Shown piece by piece: positions 1-12,600 of a DNA stretch of 64,000 nt. Where the stretch lies: NCBI RefSeq assembly GCF_021018805.1, contig NC_086247.1:1503501-1567500 (forward strand), given 5' to 3'. The stretch is from Prinia subflava (Eukaryota > Chordata > Aves > Passeriformes > Cisticolidae). A model generated the notes under the pieces. The model saw only the letters and a list, made by a program, of their open reading frames with translations, searched no databases and was not told the origin of the DNA. Position 1 is the first letter of the stretch, and every line of letters begins with the position of its first letter. Position numbers and translations under genes: made by a program.

Positions 1-326
1 CTCAGCAGAAAATGGGGGACGAGAACAAGAACAAGGAGGACAGGACCCCTCCCCAATTCCTCCATCTTGCCTCTTCAAACCCATATACTAAAAATCCTAA
101 ATTCTACATTTACACTCTGTGATAAACTAACTACTACTTATTTTGAATTCTCTCAGCTTGTGATTCTTCATGCAATGTGGGCATTCACTGCCATGGACAG
201 GGATCAGAGGCAGTGTCCTCCTGGGCTCTGTGTGAGGCTGGCTGAGCCCCCTGTACAGATCCCAGACCCTCCTGTCCGGTCTCCAAACCCTCCAGGGTGG
301 CCAGAGGGATGTCCTGGACTCCGACA
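1..326 (-). mobile_element. ERVK-like LTR, cut by the window start (family 1)
   Basis: Matches the last 327 bp (+ orientation) of the complete copy at 42466-43158 with few differences, so it holds the 5' half of a minus-strand LTR. Its edge is at 326 (complement of TGTCGGAG). The following GGCACA would be the target-site duplication, but the other side is outside the window. It lies in intron 1 of gene A, 57 bp before exon 2 and antisense to the gene. Confidence 0.85.
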
Positions 327-382
327 GGCACAGCCCAGGACGATCCCACCTCCCTCTCCCCCGTTTTTGTCTCTTCCTGCAG

Positions 383-1844
383 CAAACGCCCTGTACTGCT
401 ACACCTGCACGTGGGAGCACAGCAACTGGAGGTGCCTGAAGGCCGAGAAGTGCTCGGACAAGGACGAGTACTGTGTCACCAACGTGGCCTCCGTGGGCAT
501 CGGTGGGTGCTGCCTCTGGGTCCCCTCGGGAGGACTCGGGGATGGGATGTGAGGTCTGGGATGGCTTTGGGGTGGGACGAGGAGCACATTTCAGACTTTC
601 ACCCCTTCCTAACCCGGCCTGGCATTGCTGGAGGTTTGAAATCCCTCTCCCTGTCACACGCTGAGATCGTCCTCTTCAGCTGTTGTTTTATTCCTGCATG
701 GAAAGTCAGGGGGACGTTGAGAGAAGAGAAAGGATCCTTCAGAGGAGGAATGAATAAATTTGAGCCTTGATTCCTTGTCCTCTGGGAGAGGAGCCTGACC
801 CAACCTGGCTGTGCCCTCAGGGAGATGTGGAGAGTGGAAAGCTCCCCCTGAGCCTTCTTTTCTCAAGGCTGAGCCTCCCCAGCTCCCTCAGCTGCTCCTG
901 GTGCTCCAGACCCTTCCCCAGCTCCATTCCCTCCTCTGGATATGCTTCAGCTTCTAATTTGTTGCAGTGAGGGGCCAAAAACTGACCCCAAATTCATTGA
1001 GGTGTGGCCTCAGCAGTGCCCAGAGAGGGGAACTGTCGCTGTTAGCCTCACTCAAGTAACACGCAGAGTCTGGAATTTTTGGGAGAGCAGAAGCAGCAGA
1101 GGAGAATCCCTGCTTTGTTTATTATTTCCTATTATGTATTTTTAGAAAGGTGACAATGGATTGGAGGGTGGTATTCCCACCTCTCAACCACATTGGTCAA
1201 AGGGACTGTCACACAATCATTCTTCTCCTTGGAGAAGAATGTGAAAACAATGGTAATTTTATAAAACATAACTGCTGTTTACGTGAAAGAGCGTGAGAAG
1301 GTGCAAACCTTCTACTTTAATATGAACGCTCAGCAAACTAGGACAGGGAACAATCACTGACCAGCTCCTCCTGGTCACACTATTTCTGATCCAAGCCAGA
1401 TATTGAGGGAAACAGAATGATTTCCCTCAAACAGAGAAGCCTGGAAATGTGATTTAAACCCAGGAATGAACACTGTCATTGTACACCTAAAAGGGTCTTG
1501 ATATGAGGATCCATGCTGGGAAGTGCTGGATGCCCAGCACGGATATGGAATTCCTCGTGTAGGAGGTCACCAACAATTCCTGGGCTGTGGGGGGACAATG
1601 GGATTCCTCAACCCAACCCCGTCCTGCACAAGGATCACTCGACAAACCCCACGGCTAATCCGCTCTCTCCCTCTTCTCTGGGCCAGGCTTTTTGTCCATT
1701 TGGAAGAGGATCACCAAGAAGTGCTCCAGCACCTGCCCACACCACAACTTCCTCCTGGGCCTGACCACCTACACCTCCTACTGCTGCCAGAGCTTCCTGT
1801 GCAACCTGAGTGCGTGCCCAGGGCCCCGGCTGGCTCGCCCATGA
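383..1844 (+). CDS. Ly6/uPAR-domain gene A (partial, exons 2-3; no GPI tail seen)
   Basis: Two exons of a three-finger Ly6 protein. Exon 2 is 383-502 (acceptor cag, donor GTGGGT, 120 nt) and exon 3 is 1687-1844, joined in phase 1 across an intron of 1184 nt. Exon 2 encodes a finger-1/2 block starting ANALYCYTC and ending ASVGIG. Exon 3 gives KRITKKC, STC, SYCCQSFLCNLS, so all ten framework cysteines are present. After LCNLS the frame runs ACPGPRLARP and stops at TGA 1842-1844. It lacks the ~25-residue hydrophobic GPI-addition segment found in the four downstream paralogues. Exon 1 (signal peptide) is not in the window: an LTR occupies 1-326, 57 bp before exon 2, so exon 1 should lie further upstream or be lost. 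No AATAAA is seen nearby. The product could be secreted (SLURP-like in layout), use an unseen fourth exon, or be a pseudogene. Reading frames and splice sites are intact. Confidence 0.75.
812..1060 (-). mobile_element. CR1 LINE 3' fragment
   Basis: Reverse-oriented CR1 text (CTGAGCCTCCCCAGCTCCCTCAGCTGCTCCTGG, then GGTGTGGCCTCAGCAGTGCC) inside intron 2 of gene A. Confidence 0.75.
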
Positions 1845-2039
1845 GGGGCCAGGGAGTCCCATTCCGTGTCCTTCTTCATCTGCCCTGTGGTGCTGGGACA
1901 AAATGGACCCTGAAGGGCTGAAGAGCTTGGCCACATTCCCCCAGGAGGGTGTGGATATCAAACATGAGGAATAGATAAAGTATTGTGTTCACTGTCTTGT
2001 CCTGTGGTGTCTCCCAACTTTCTTCCCATTTTTTTCTCA

Positions 2040-2470
2040 ACTCTGAGCTCTGTGGCTCCAGCATCCCCACTGGAGCTCTGAGTGCCACATCCAGGAGTTC
2101 CTTGGATGCCTCCAGGTTTGGGGGATCCACCACCTCCCTGGGCAGCTCTTTCCAATGCCTGGCCACCCTTTCCATGAAGAAATTCTCCCTGACATCCAAC
2201 CTGAGCCTCCCCTGGAGCAGTTTGAGGCCTTTTCCTCTTGTCCTGTCCCTTGTTCCCTGGAAGCACAGCCTGACCCATCCCTGCACCCTCTTTCCAGGGA
2301 GTTGTGGAGAGTCAGAAGGTCCCCCTGGAGCCTCCTTTTCTCCAGGCTGAGCCTCCCCAGCTCCCTCAGCTGCTCCTGGTGCTTCAGACCCTTTCCCAGC
2401 TCCATTTCCTTCTCTGGACATGCTCCAGCCCCTCAGTGTCTGTCTTGCCATGCTCTGTCCCACAGCTTTG
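2040..2470 (-). mobile_element. CR1 LINE fragment after gene A
   Basis: About 430 bp of reverse CR1 (TCCATGAAGAAATTCTCCCTGACATCCAACCTGAGCC through the same block as the 812 copy). It begins ~200 bp downstream of the gene A stop. Confidence 0.8.
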
Positions 2471-2847
2471 GGAGGGAGATGCTCCTTCTGCATTTCCTGC
2501 ATCTCCAGAGGGGTTTCTTCTGGAATTCTATCCTATTTTGGGTGCAGTTGGAGCCACAGAGTGGGAACTCCTGGGCAAAATTAACAATCCCTCTTATCTG
2601 CACATCTCTCCCCACCTCCACTCCCAGCATCCTTGGGAATCAGGGGACATTGAGAGAAGAGGAAGGATCCTTCAGAGGAAGAATGAATCCCTTCCTTCAC
2701 GTTGCTGTGCTGCTGTTGGAGCCACACGACCTCACCCAGGGCCAGCAGCTCCCTGGACTCACTATTCCTACCACTTGGAATTGTGTCTCCCAGCAATCCA
2801 TTAATTCACCTTTTCCTCAGGCATCCTCCAAAGCAGCAGCAGGGTAA

Positions 2848-3110
2848 TCATGGAATATCCTGAGCTGGAAGGGATCCACAAAGATCATCAAAGTCCAGCT
2901 CCTGGTCCTGCACAGGACAACCCAAACAATCCCACCCTGAGAACTTTTTCCAAGTGCTTCTGGAACTCTGTCAGGCTTGGTGCTGTGAACACTTCCCTGG
3001 GGAATTCCAGTGCTCAAAGACCCCCTGGATGGAGAACCTTTTCCTAAAATCCAGCCTAATCTTCCCTGACACATCTCCAGTTGTTCCCTCAGGTCCTGGG
3101 CACCAGAGAG
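2848..3110 (-). mobile_element. CR1 LINE 3' end
   Basis: Starts AATCATGGAATATCCTGAGCTGGAAGGGATCC, the reverse complement of a CR1 3' end, and continues through CTGCACAGGACAACCC. Confidence 0.8.
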
Positions 3111-4199
3111 AAGAAATCGGTGTCTCCTCCTTTGCTTTCCCTCCAGAGAAGCATTTGCAGCATTTGGGTTGAGCTGCTGAGGAAACTTGGAGAGGTTTAT
3201 AGGGAAAACAGAGATTCCAGAGAGGCCAAATATTTGATAGAGATGTTTCCAGAGGCTGCAGAGACGAGGTAAAAAGGGGCTGGAAAAATAAACAATTCCA
3301 AGACAACAGATATATTTAATTTCCAGGTGTGCCCTGAGTGCCTTTCCTTTCTCCCAAACAACACTTTTTTGAGGAATTTTGCCCTGGAAAAAAATCATGG
3401 GATTGCTTTAACTGGGAGTCAGAGCTCCCAAATCTGCAAAACATTGCTCAGCCAAGGGATGACGCTCTGTGTTGTGCTTCCAGCCCAAGCCTGGTAAACA
3501 ACAGGGACAAAAGGAGCTTTGAGCAGTGCTGAGCAGGGCTGCCTCAGGCTGGAGCCCGGGGCTGCTCAAAGTTACGGGATTTCTTCCCAAGTTCTGCAGA
3601 ACAGGGAATTTTCAGGGATGTGTCTCTCTTTTATTAATCAACTTCTGCTTTCCTTCACCCCCTCCGACAGGGTGAAGGAACCTTTTCCTCTTATTTACAG
3701 CAGGATCTCTTCCCAACCCTCTTCGGGAATTTTTATTTCCCACCCTAAAGCAATTCAAGCCACCCTCCCTTCCCTCAACCCAAAGCTCTTAATTTACTCA
3801 TCACAGAACGTTTCCTCATAAAAAACAGCAACAAACAACAACAACAAAAAGGGATTTGTGTGTTTCTGCTCTTGCGTGCCAGAATTTTTCTTCTCTCTGA
3901 AAGCACTGAGGAATCCCAGTTGGACAGACTCTAATAATTAATATTTCATTGGGTTGGATTTATTCTTCCTGCAGTTTGTGGAACTGCAGGAAAACACAGT
4001 CGGGAATTTTTTTTTGCTTCTTTAAAACAAAACTGGCTGGGTTTTTTTTTGCTTGATTTGCTGTGTCTTTGCTGCAGAAAAGCTTCCTTGTGTCCATGGA
4101 TAATAGAAAGGGAAAATAAATCATCCTGCGCATGGCTGAAGAGCAAAGGGTTATTTTTTTACAACATAAAAAATAGAGTAAAAGAGAGGAGGTTTAGAT

Positions 4200-4395
4200 G
4201 AAGATATTGGAAAGAAAATCTTTATTGGGAAGGGAGTGAGGCCTGGAATGGAATTCCCAGAAAAGCTGTGGCTGCCCCATCCCTGGAAGTGCCCAAGGCC
4301 AGGTTGGATGGGGGTTGGAGAAACCTGGGATAGTGGAAGGTGTTCCAAAGGCAGGGGGTGGCACTGGATGACCTTGAAGGTCCCTTCCAATCCAA
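4200..4395 (+). mobile_element. CR1 LINE 3' end
   Basis: Forward CR1: AAGCTGTGGCTGCCCCATCCCTGGAAGTG through GGTCCCTTCCAATCC. Confidence 0.85.
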
Positions 4396-5775
4396 TCCAA
4401 TCCTTGATCCTGTAAATCCCAGTGCAGCTCAAGGACATGGAAATCCCTCCTCCTCTAATGCCAATCAACCCTGGGGGCAATTACTCCTCCCCAAGACATC
4501 TGAGCTGAGCAGGGAGGGGAGGAGGGTGTGATTCCCAGCCTCTAATTTTGGCCAGGAATTAGGGCCAGTCGGGACCACAGGGAGATGGGAGTCATTAACA
4601 CACGGATGAGGCTGCCCAGAAAATTACCCGGAGATGTGTCGTGCAGGGCTGTTCCACCCCTTGGGCTGGGAAGGTGTTTGAAGGATCCTAGACAAAAAAA
4701 AAAGGGCTGTAAAAAACTTTTCTCCTCACTCCAGACCACTCTGAGCTTCTCTTCTTCCCATCCAAAGACTCGGACAGAGGTGAAGGTGATCCAGAGGTTT
4801 TGTTGCAGGAATTTTATTATTATGCAGGAATTTGGGGAGGGAAGACCCAACGTGATGAACATGGGGACAGAGGGGAGGGGGAGATACTGTCCTTTAAGGC
4901 ATGGAAAAAGCTCCTTGGGGGAAGAATTCCCTGAGCATGGCACTGAAAGAGGCAGCACAAAGCAAACACAGAGCCCTTTCAGCGTCCGGAGCCGACAGGA
5001 TCACGTGGAATTGAGATGGAGCAACAATTCCAAATGGAATAATAAATGCCTGGCCGTGGATAATAATCAGTTTAAATACCTCAGGGACGTGTTGGATGGA
5101 GTTGTGACGTGGGTCCTTCAGGTCCAGGACAGCTGTCACCCTTCATCTCTGCTGTCAGAATCACCAACAGCCAAATCCTGTGGAGAATTTTATCCCAGTG
5201 CCAATCCACGTGTGTGGGCGAGGCTGAGGAGGGCAGGGAGGGAGGGGGGAATGGGATAGAGACATCAAACCTTGGAAAAGAGGGAGAGGAATTCCCAAGG
5301 CGGGGATCCATGGAGGAGGGGACATCAGGTGGTGACATGTGACCAGCGGTCACCTCACTGTCCCCCTGCCACCATGAGATGAGTGTTGGGCCAGGCAGGA
5401 AAACCCCAAACCTCCTCTCGGAGGCACAGCAACCCCAGAGCTGTTTCCTGACTCTTTGTAGGGTTCAGGGAAGGGGGTCAGGTCCTCGTTTGGTTTGGGG
5501 GATGGCCAAAATCACTGGGATTCCGGAGGGAATGGCTGGATCACAGAAAACTGGGAATATGGAGAGGGGAGAAGTGACCCGGCTGCTCCCAGCAGGTACC
5601 AGGGATGGACAAACGCATCTCTGAGCTCGTGACACTTTCCTGCTGGGAGTTGGGGTGGAAAAGGAGCAGGAAATTCAGCTTTGGGGGAAATTCCAGCTAC
5701 TTGGGGAAACCAGGAGTTTTCCAAACCAAAAGCTTGAAGCTGAAATCTCTGGAGCTGTTTGGGGTCAAGAGGGAA

Positions 5776-5880
5776 TGAAACAAAAAAACCAAAAAACAAA
5801 ACAAAACAAACAACAACAACAACAAAAACCCACAAAAGACCAACCAACCAAACCCCCCAAAACAAAACAAAACAAATAAA
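5776..5880 (+). repeat. A-rich low-complexity tract
   Basis: About 100 bp of A with scattered C ((AAAAC)n, (AAC)n, (CAAC)n). It could be the tail of an old retroposed copy, but no body is recognisable upstream. Confidence 0.75.
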
Positions 5881-8084
5881 AAGATGTTTTTAAAAGTTTT
5901 AATTCTCCTTTTTTTTCTTTTTTTTTAACTTTCGATGTCACAAAACACATTGGATTTCCAGCATTCCAAACTGAAATATCTTTTGGGGATTCGTGTCCTG
6001 GTCTTATCTAAATGCTGGATGCCTCAGTCTGTATCTGCTCCCCCAAACTGCAGATTTTGGGATGACATCCTCCCCTGCCAGGACAGCACCTGAATGGCTT
6101 CATGGAGACCCCCAAATCTTTCCAGAGGCCCCGGGCAAGTGAATCTGAAGGATCAACCCTTTCCATGCCTAAACGAGTTGTTTTGAATCCCAGACTGAGT
6201 GAGGAAAATAAAACCAATTAAAAAAAGGTGGCAAAACTATAAAAAGCCCACCCGCCTACGAGGTGGAATTTGATGGAAGTTGGCGCTTTTCCGTAAAATT
6301 TCCATGTCTGGGGCACTAATGAATATTCTGCATTGAGGGAGGGGGAGACACCACAATAGAGAAAACCACTTAGGAAGTTCTGGCTGCTCTCCAGCACGGA
6401 GAGCCAGACAAAGCCCACGAGAGGGAGCTGCTGCCTCTGTCCCGGGCCATGGAATGCTGCCCTGGAGCCGCTGATCCTGGAGCGATTTCCAGGGAAAAAA
6501 GCGAGCAGCCGTGCGAGGGATGAGCCGGCTGGGCTGGAAGCAGCCCAGGGAAGGATCTATCCAGGCTGTGGGTCCATCCTGCTGATTCCAACCGAGCCCA
6601 CAGCAGGTCCTGGCCACCCTCCAGCGTCTGCTCGCTCCCACACAGGTGGCAATCCAGGATGTGCCTTGCTTTGGTCTCCGGGATGATTCTGGAGCATCCA
6701 AAACACTGTGCTAGAACAGGGGGCGTTTCCATCCAAATCCCAAAGCCCTGCGAGGTTTTGATCCAGAGCCTGGGCAGCTTGGAAGGGGGTGTGACCCTCT
6801 GTCCCACTCTTGGGAATCCCCACAATCCCTGGGATGGCTGGCAGCATGAAGGGAACTTTATTTTCTTGGCAGCCATGAAGTTTTGGGGACTAAAGAGGGG
6901 ATCAGATCGGATGGGGCTGTGCCCTTTTGGCCCATTCTGGGTGACTTTTCCTGATTTTCCTATGCATTCCCTCTTTCCAGTGACTCCTTGTGCAGCTTTC
7001 TGCCCCTCTAAATTCCACTGGCTCCATCTAGAAATGGTCACAGCCAAAACACGGGGCCGGTTCTTGGCCTAATAATGGAAATTCCACTTTTATCCTCCTC
7101 TTCTCTGATTCTGCCTTCAACCTGATTCCCTCAGCAATTCCAGGGAAGAAGTTCTCCAAGTTTTTTGGGGAGAGGGTGGTCCAGGTTTGACTTCAACCCA
7201 AGCTTTTCCACCACTTCCCTGTGTCTGACCTGGGGAGAGTCACTCGGTGTCTGATTCACGCGATAAAAATGGAGATAACAACTCCAGGTGACGTTAGGGC
7301 TGTTTGGATCTCGGTCCCTTGGGAATGTTTCATCCAGGGATGACCTTAGAGCAGGATCAGGAGGATTGGGTGCCCACCCACAGTGTCTGGGCCTCTCCCA
7401 GGCCCCTGCAGCTCCAACTGCTGGGAACACTCCTCCTTCCCACAACCTGCCGTGGCAACGCTCCCACGTCGCTCCCTCCTCCAGAAATGCTGTTCCTTGA
7501 CTCACTGGAAGGCTTTTGTTGGGAGTTCTCTTAGGAACCAGGCCTGCAAGCACTGCAGAAAGAGATCCCAGCCCTCCTCTGTCACAAAGGAGCTCCATGG
7601 AGACACAGAGGTGAGGGTGAGGGTGTGGCCGCTGCTCAGAGCCTCGGTCACTTGGCCACTGCCTGATTTGGTGTCACCAGGGTGGCAGGTCTCACATGGG
7701 CTGGGGTTGCCCAGCAGGTCTGGTGGGATCAAGGACCCCTCGTTCAACTGGGAGGGTCCTGGTGGTGTGAACAGAGCAGGTCTGAGAGCAGGATTTGGTC
7801 CCTGGAGTGAGGTGGGTTCCACAGGGATGCAGAGCCCTGTGCCCTCAGAGAGCTTTGGAAAAGCTCAATTGATCTGCTTCCCCTTCCAGCAGCTGCCAAG
7901 TCCCCAGCACTGTCACAGGTCTGCCACAGCACACAGGACAGCAGGGAGGAGCTCGGGGATCAGCTCCACCCTGGAAAATTGGGAAACCTGGCTTGTCTGC
8001 TCATCGGCCAGCTCCCAGCTGGATGTCAGCAGGGAATGAGGGAGGTGGTGCTTTACCCCCTCCCCACAGCAGAAAAACCCCAGA

Positions 8085-8290
8085 GAATCCCAGAATGGTT
8101 TGGATTGGAAGGGACCTTAAAACTCCTCCCGTTCCACTCCCTGCCATGGGCAGGGACACTTCCCACTACCCCAGGCTGCTCCAGACCCCATCCAACCTGG
8201 CCTGGAACACTTCAAGGGATAGGGAAGACACAGCTTCTCTGGGAATTCCATTCCACCCTCATACGGAAGAATTTTTTCGCAATATCTGAT
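8085..8290 (-). mobile_element. CR1 LINE 3' end
   Basis: Reverse CR1 from CAGAATGGTTTGGATTGGAAGGGACC through TCCATTCCACCCTCA. Confidence 0.85.
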
Positions 8291-10671
8291 CCAAATCTGT
8301 ACTTTTTTTAGTTAAAAAAAGTGTTTCTCTTTTCCCTGTGCTTATAATTCAAAGCTTTTCCTGGACATGTGGTCCTTGCTGCAGGGCTGGATTATCCACA
8401 GACAGAAGCTCCTCCCAAGGTTTGCTACCTGCTCTGGGGCTGACAGGTTCAGAGGAAGCAGAGCCTGGTGATTTTCTACATTTAACCACATTTCATTCCC
8501 CAAAATACCCCCAGTCCCCGAGATTTAGTGGCAGAAACACAGAGCTTGCCCTGGATGCAGTCCTGCTTCCAAGGAAACCGGCAGGAGTGGTGTTCCACAT
8601 CTCCCAGGCATTCCTGAAATGATCCTTCCTCCTCTCTGCAGCAAGAGGGAGCTGGGTTGGAGACTGTCCCATCAGTGTCCCCACAGATTGTGTCACCTCC
8701 CACCCCAAATCCTCCGCCCTAAATCTGGCACCTCAGGAATGGGAAGAAGCGAACATGTGAAAGATCCCGAGGTTAAATCCTACAGGGAGAGGCTCCATCC
8801 AGGCAGATAAACAGCACAGGGCAGGGGATGTCCCCCAGCTGTGAGGACACGTGGCACGGCGTGCTTTTGGCATCCTTCCCATCCCCAAAATATCCAAATC
8901 CTTCTCCTGGGCATGGGCTGGGAGGAGTTTCTTGGCATGGGAGTGTTGATAGTGGGAAAATGCCAAGATTTTGACTGATTTACTGGTGCAGAAGTTGTTG
9001 ATTCACAGCTCTACTTTGTTATCAGAGTACTTTGGGAACCTGCTCAGGATCCCCAAAGTGGCTGAGAAACCCAAAGGAAGCAATTCCTGGGGATTCCTGG
9101 GGATTGCTTGGATGGTGTGGTGCATCCTCCTCTTCTCTGGCCACCCTTCCCCTTGGGAGTGAGATGGATCAGACAGGGTGGGCAGGAGCCATCCCACCAT
9201 CAGGTGGCAGAGAGGACAGAGGGGGTGTCCTGGATGGATTTTGGCTCTGGAAGTGCCACCAGAGGCTCTGCTTGGTGCTGTGGAGGAGAGGAGATTCCCA
9301 GGATGTCGCTGTGAAAGCCATTCCCATGGAACAAGGGCAGAGCTTTTGGCCTCCAGGCGCTCAGGCAATCCCAAAGTTGTTTCTGTTGGCACTTTCTTCA
9401 TCCCACCTCCCTTTTATCCTCAAGGAAAGTGCTTCCATTCTCCCACGTGGGGAGGCAGGGAGCAAAACCAGGGCCTGATGCCAAAAAATGGCATTCCAGA
9501 AATGAAAGGGTAAGTTTCTGGGAATTTTCATGGACCTCTCTTTCCACTGGAGACCCTCTTTCCTTCCTCCTTGAGCAGTAATTGGGCTGCAAAGCAACGC
9601 TGGAGGGAGGCTGAGGAACCAAACCCACCACTCTCCCATGCCTGTGACTTTGGGAATGCCTCTCCCAGCTCAAACTCGACTTTAAGGCCCTGGAATTCTT
9701 TGCTGAAACATTTTAAAGTCCCCTCAAGACCCTGTTGTCCTTTTCCTGACAGTTTAATAATTCGGGAATGAGTCAAAGCCTGGGACAAAATCAACACCAG
9801 GCAAGTTGTTCCTACTGTGCCCTCTCCTTGGCAAGCAGGTGATGCCCACAAAGCCAGGGTGCATTTTCAACCCTTCTGTTGCTCCCTGGATCATGTGGGA
9901 TAATTCCCAAGCCTCTCCCAGGCTGCCATCCATGAGGTTTCCAAGCCCTTGCTTGTCAGCTGGGCTTGGAAGAGATGTTCTGCCAGTGGATGGATTTGAT
10001 TTTGGCACTTGAGCTGCCTTCACCAAACCCCAGGGGTGGTGGGAAGAAGACAAACCCAGCTGAAATGTGCAGGGATGCACCTGAGCTGGACTAATTCCTT
10101 TCCCTCCTTCTGTCCCACCCTGAAAAAAACCATTCTCTGCCTTCCCAAAATAATAATAATAATTTAAAAAAACCCAAACCCAAACAACAACGCAGCCTTG
10201 AATTTTTGGCCAGCCCTCTTGGGAAAATGCCCATCAGCTCTTGAAGCGAAGGACACGATGGAGTTCTCAGATAGGATTGTTTGTTTCTGTGCCCTGGCGG
10301 CCACACCCGTGGGGTTGGGATGGTTTCAGCCGCGATTTTTCCTGGCTCCGGAGCTCCTCCGCCAGCGTGGGCTCTCCCTGAAGACAACCTTGCTGTCCCT
10401 GGCCGTGGAGGTTTCAGCAGGGTCATTACACGAGGTGTGACAAGTTTCTGGACGTAACAAGGACCAGCCCAAGCTCTTGTTCTCACCACCCAAGCGGGGT
10501 TTTGATGCCGTGCCCGGCTGTGGCAGCGGGAGTGGGGCAGGAGCGAAACCGGAGCATCCGGATCTTCCCACACGTGGGCTGAGCCTTTCCACTCCCGTTG
10601 AGTTTTTCTGCTCTCAGATGGGCTCTTCTTGTGAAAAAAACACGACTTGGAGAAGTTAAAATAAATCAAGA

Positions 10672-10945
10672 GGAGTGGTAGCGTGAGGGGGAATGGATTA
10701 AAACTGGAAAAGGGTGGATTTAGATGGGACTTTGGGAAGGAATTCTTCCCTGGGAGGGTGGTGATGCCCTGGCACAGGTTTCCCAGAGAAGCTGTGGCTG
10801 CCTCATCACTGGAAGTGTCCAAGGCCACATTGGATGGACTTGGAGCAACCTGGGATAGTGAAGGTGTCCCTGCCCATGGCGAGGAGCTGGAATTCAATGA
10901 TCTTTAAGTTCCCTTCCAATCCAAACAATTCTGAGATCCCATAAA
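10672..10945 (+). mobile_element. CR1 LINE 3' end
   Basis: Forward CR1: TTTAGATGGGACTTTGGG, GGCACAGGTTTCCCAGAGAAGC, then GTTCCCTTCCAATCCAAAC. Confidence 0.85.
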
Positions 10946-12077
10946 GAGCAGACAGATTTTCTACGGAGCTCATCCCACATTTTCCATTGCTAAAAATAAA
11001 ATTGTTTATCTCGTTTGATTCCCAGCTTTCACCCAGCCTTGGAAATTCCATCTCTTGGCTCCAGTGCAGAGGATCACTTCCATGCCTGGAACACCCATCA
11101 TGTGGAGAAGAAGAGATGAGTCAAGGAAACCCAAAGCACATTAAAATGGAACGTGGAAAATGTTGGTTCTTGTGGAAGATGACCCAAAATGCATGAGACT
11201 GAAGCTGCCTTGGAGGCCCTGCAGACACCTGGGGATGCCCTCAAAATGCCACCACAGCCGTGTCACACTGGCCTGGCAGGTTCCAGTGACAGGTCCCTAC
11301 ACCACCCTGGATTTTAAAGTACAACTGAATTAATCCACAAAATAAACACAGAACCCCCACAGTGCTCACAGAGGTGCTGTGAAGACAAACACCACAGGTG
11401 CCACCTCCTTGTCTGCCTCAAACCCTGGCCAAAATATTCTGTGGTAAAGATTTTGGTTGTCTTTTCATAAATATTTGTCCTGGCATGGTTGAGATTCCTT
11501 TCACAGGCCAAGATTTACAAAGAGGGCTCAGAGCTTGTCAGGGCCTGTGGGATCATGTGGTGCAGGGGACGATCCCATTTTAGCTCCTGCATGTTGACTC
11601 CTCGTGTTACAAAACAGGATCAGGAGGGTTGGACTCGGACAAGGGGAAATTCCCACTTTCAGTGAACAAACAATGGCAGGTGTGGGATTTGTCAGGGAGA
11701 GGGGTTACTTCTCCCAAAATACGGTTGCACCCAGTGGTCCCCTCCTTGTGGGGAACTGGAATTAATTATTTCTGGAAAATTCCAAGAGGATGAATTTATT
11801 TTTATCTCTTTTCTCCTTCTCTTCCAACTCCCAACCACCCTCTTCACTGCCCTTTTCCCCTCAGACCCCGCAGGCCTCCAACCATCCAATTCCTGGCTGT
11901 GGAGACGCCACCACCGAACAACAAACCTCGGCCCTGGCTCCAAGGAGGGTGATTCACACCCGTAACTCCCTTTCCTCCACAAACAGGGTGGTTACATCCA
12001 AGTGGCTTCCAAAGAGCAGCCCCGTGCCAGGGCTTGGTGTGCCCAAGCCGTGCTGGTGGCCCGATGGCGTTGGGGCT

Positions 12078-12199
12078 GGGCTGGTGCCTTGTTTGATGAC
12101 AGAATCTGGATCTGGCTTTGCCATCAGGCTTCTGCTCTGGGCTGGTGCCCTGTTTGATGACGGAATCTGGATCTGGCCTTGCCATCAGAGTTTTGCTGG
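12078..12199. repeat. 61-bp tandem duplication
   Basis: GGGCTGGTGCC...GAATCTGGATCTGG...GCCATCAG occurs twice with a 61-bp period. The copies differ at only a few bases, so the duplication is fairly recent. Confidence 0.85.
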
Positions 12200-12409
12200 G
12201 GGTGTGAACCATGGAGGTTGACTCCAAGCACGATGGTGGCTGTTTGATGTCGCTCCAAGCTGATGGGGCTAAAATATCCCTTAGGATCTGAGAGGCTGAG
12301 GGAATGTGATGAAATGGCTTCAGTTCCCTGTTGGCTGCAGACCCAACTCGAGTTCCTCAGGGATCAGCAGGAAGGCTCCTGGTGAATGTCACAGCTGCTG
12401 AGTTGGGCA

Positions 12410-12600
12410 TCACAGAATCATGGAATGGTTTGGTTTGGAAGGGATCCTAAAGAATCATGGAATGGTTTGGTTTGGAAGGGATCCCAAAGATCATCTCGTT
12501 CCAACCCCAGCCATAGGCAGGGATGTCTCCCACTACCTCAGGGTGCTCCAAGCTCCCTCCAACCTGGCCTTGAAGCCAACCTTGGTCACTGTGAGAGCGG
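12410..12600 (-). mobile_element. CR1 LINE 3' end with internal 37-bp duplication
   Basis: Reverse CR1 in which the first 37 bp (AATCATGGAATGGTTTGG...) occur twice in tandem, at 12416 and 12453. The copies differ by only one or two bases. Confidence 0.85.

Noticed and set aside
67..552. Frame joining LTR sequence to gene A exon 2
   Set aside because: Exon 2 has a proper acceptor at 381-382 and the upstream part is LTR. A read-through protein is not supported without transcripts.
1876..2502. 208-codon minus frame
   Set aside because: Overlaps a CR1 fragment in element orientation but does not read as reverse transcriptase or endonuclease.
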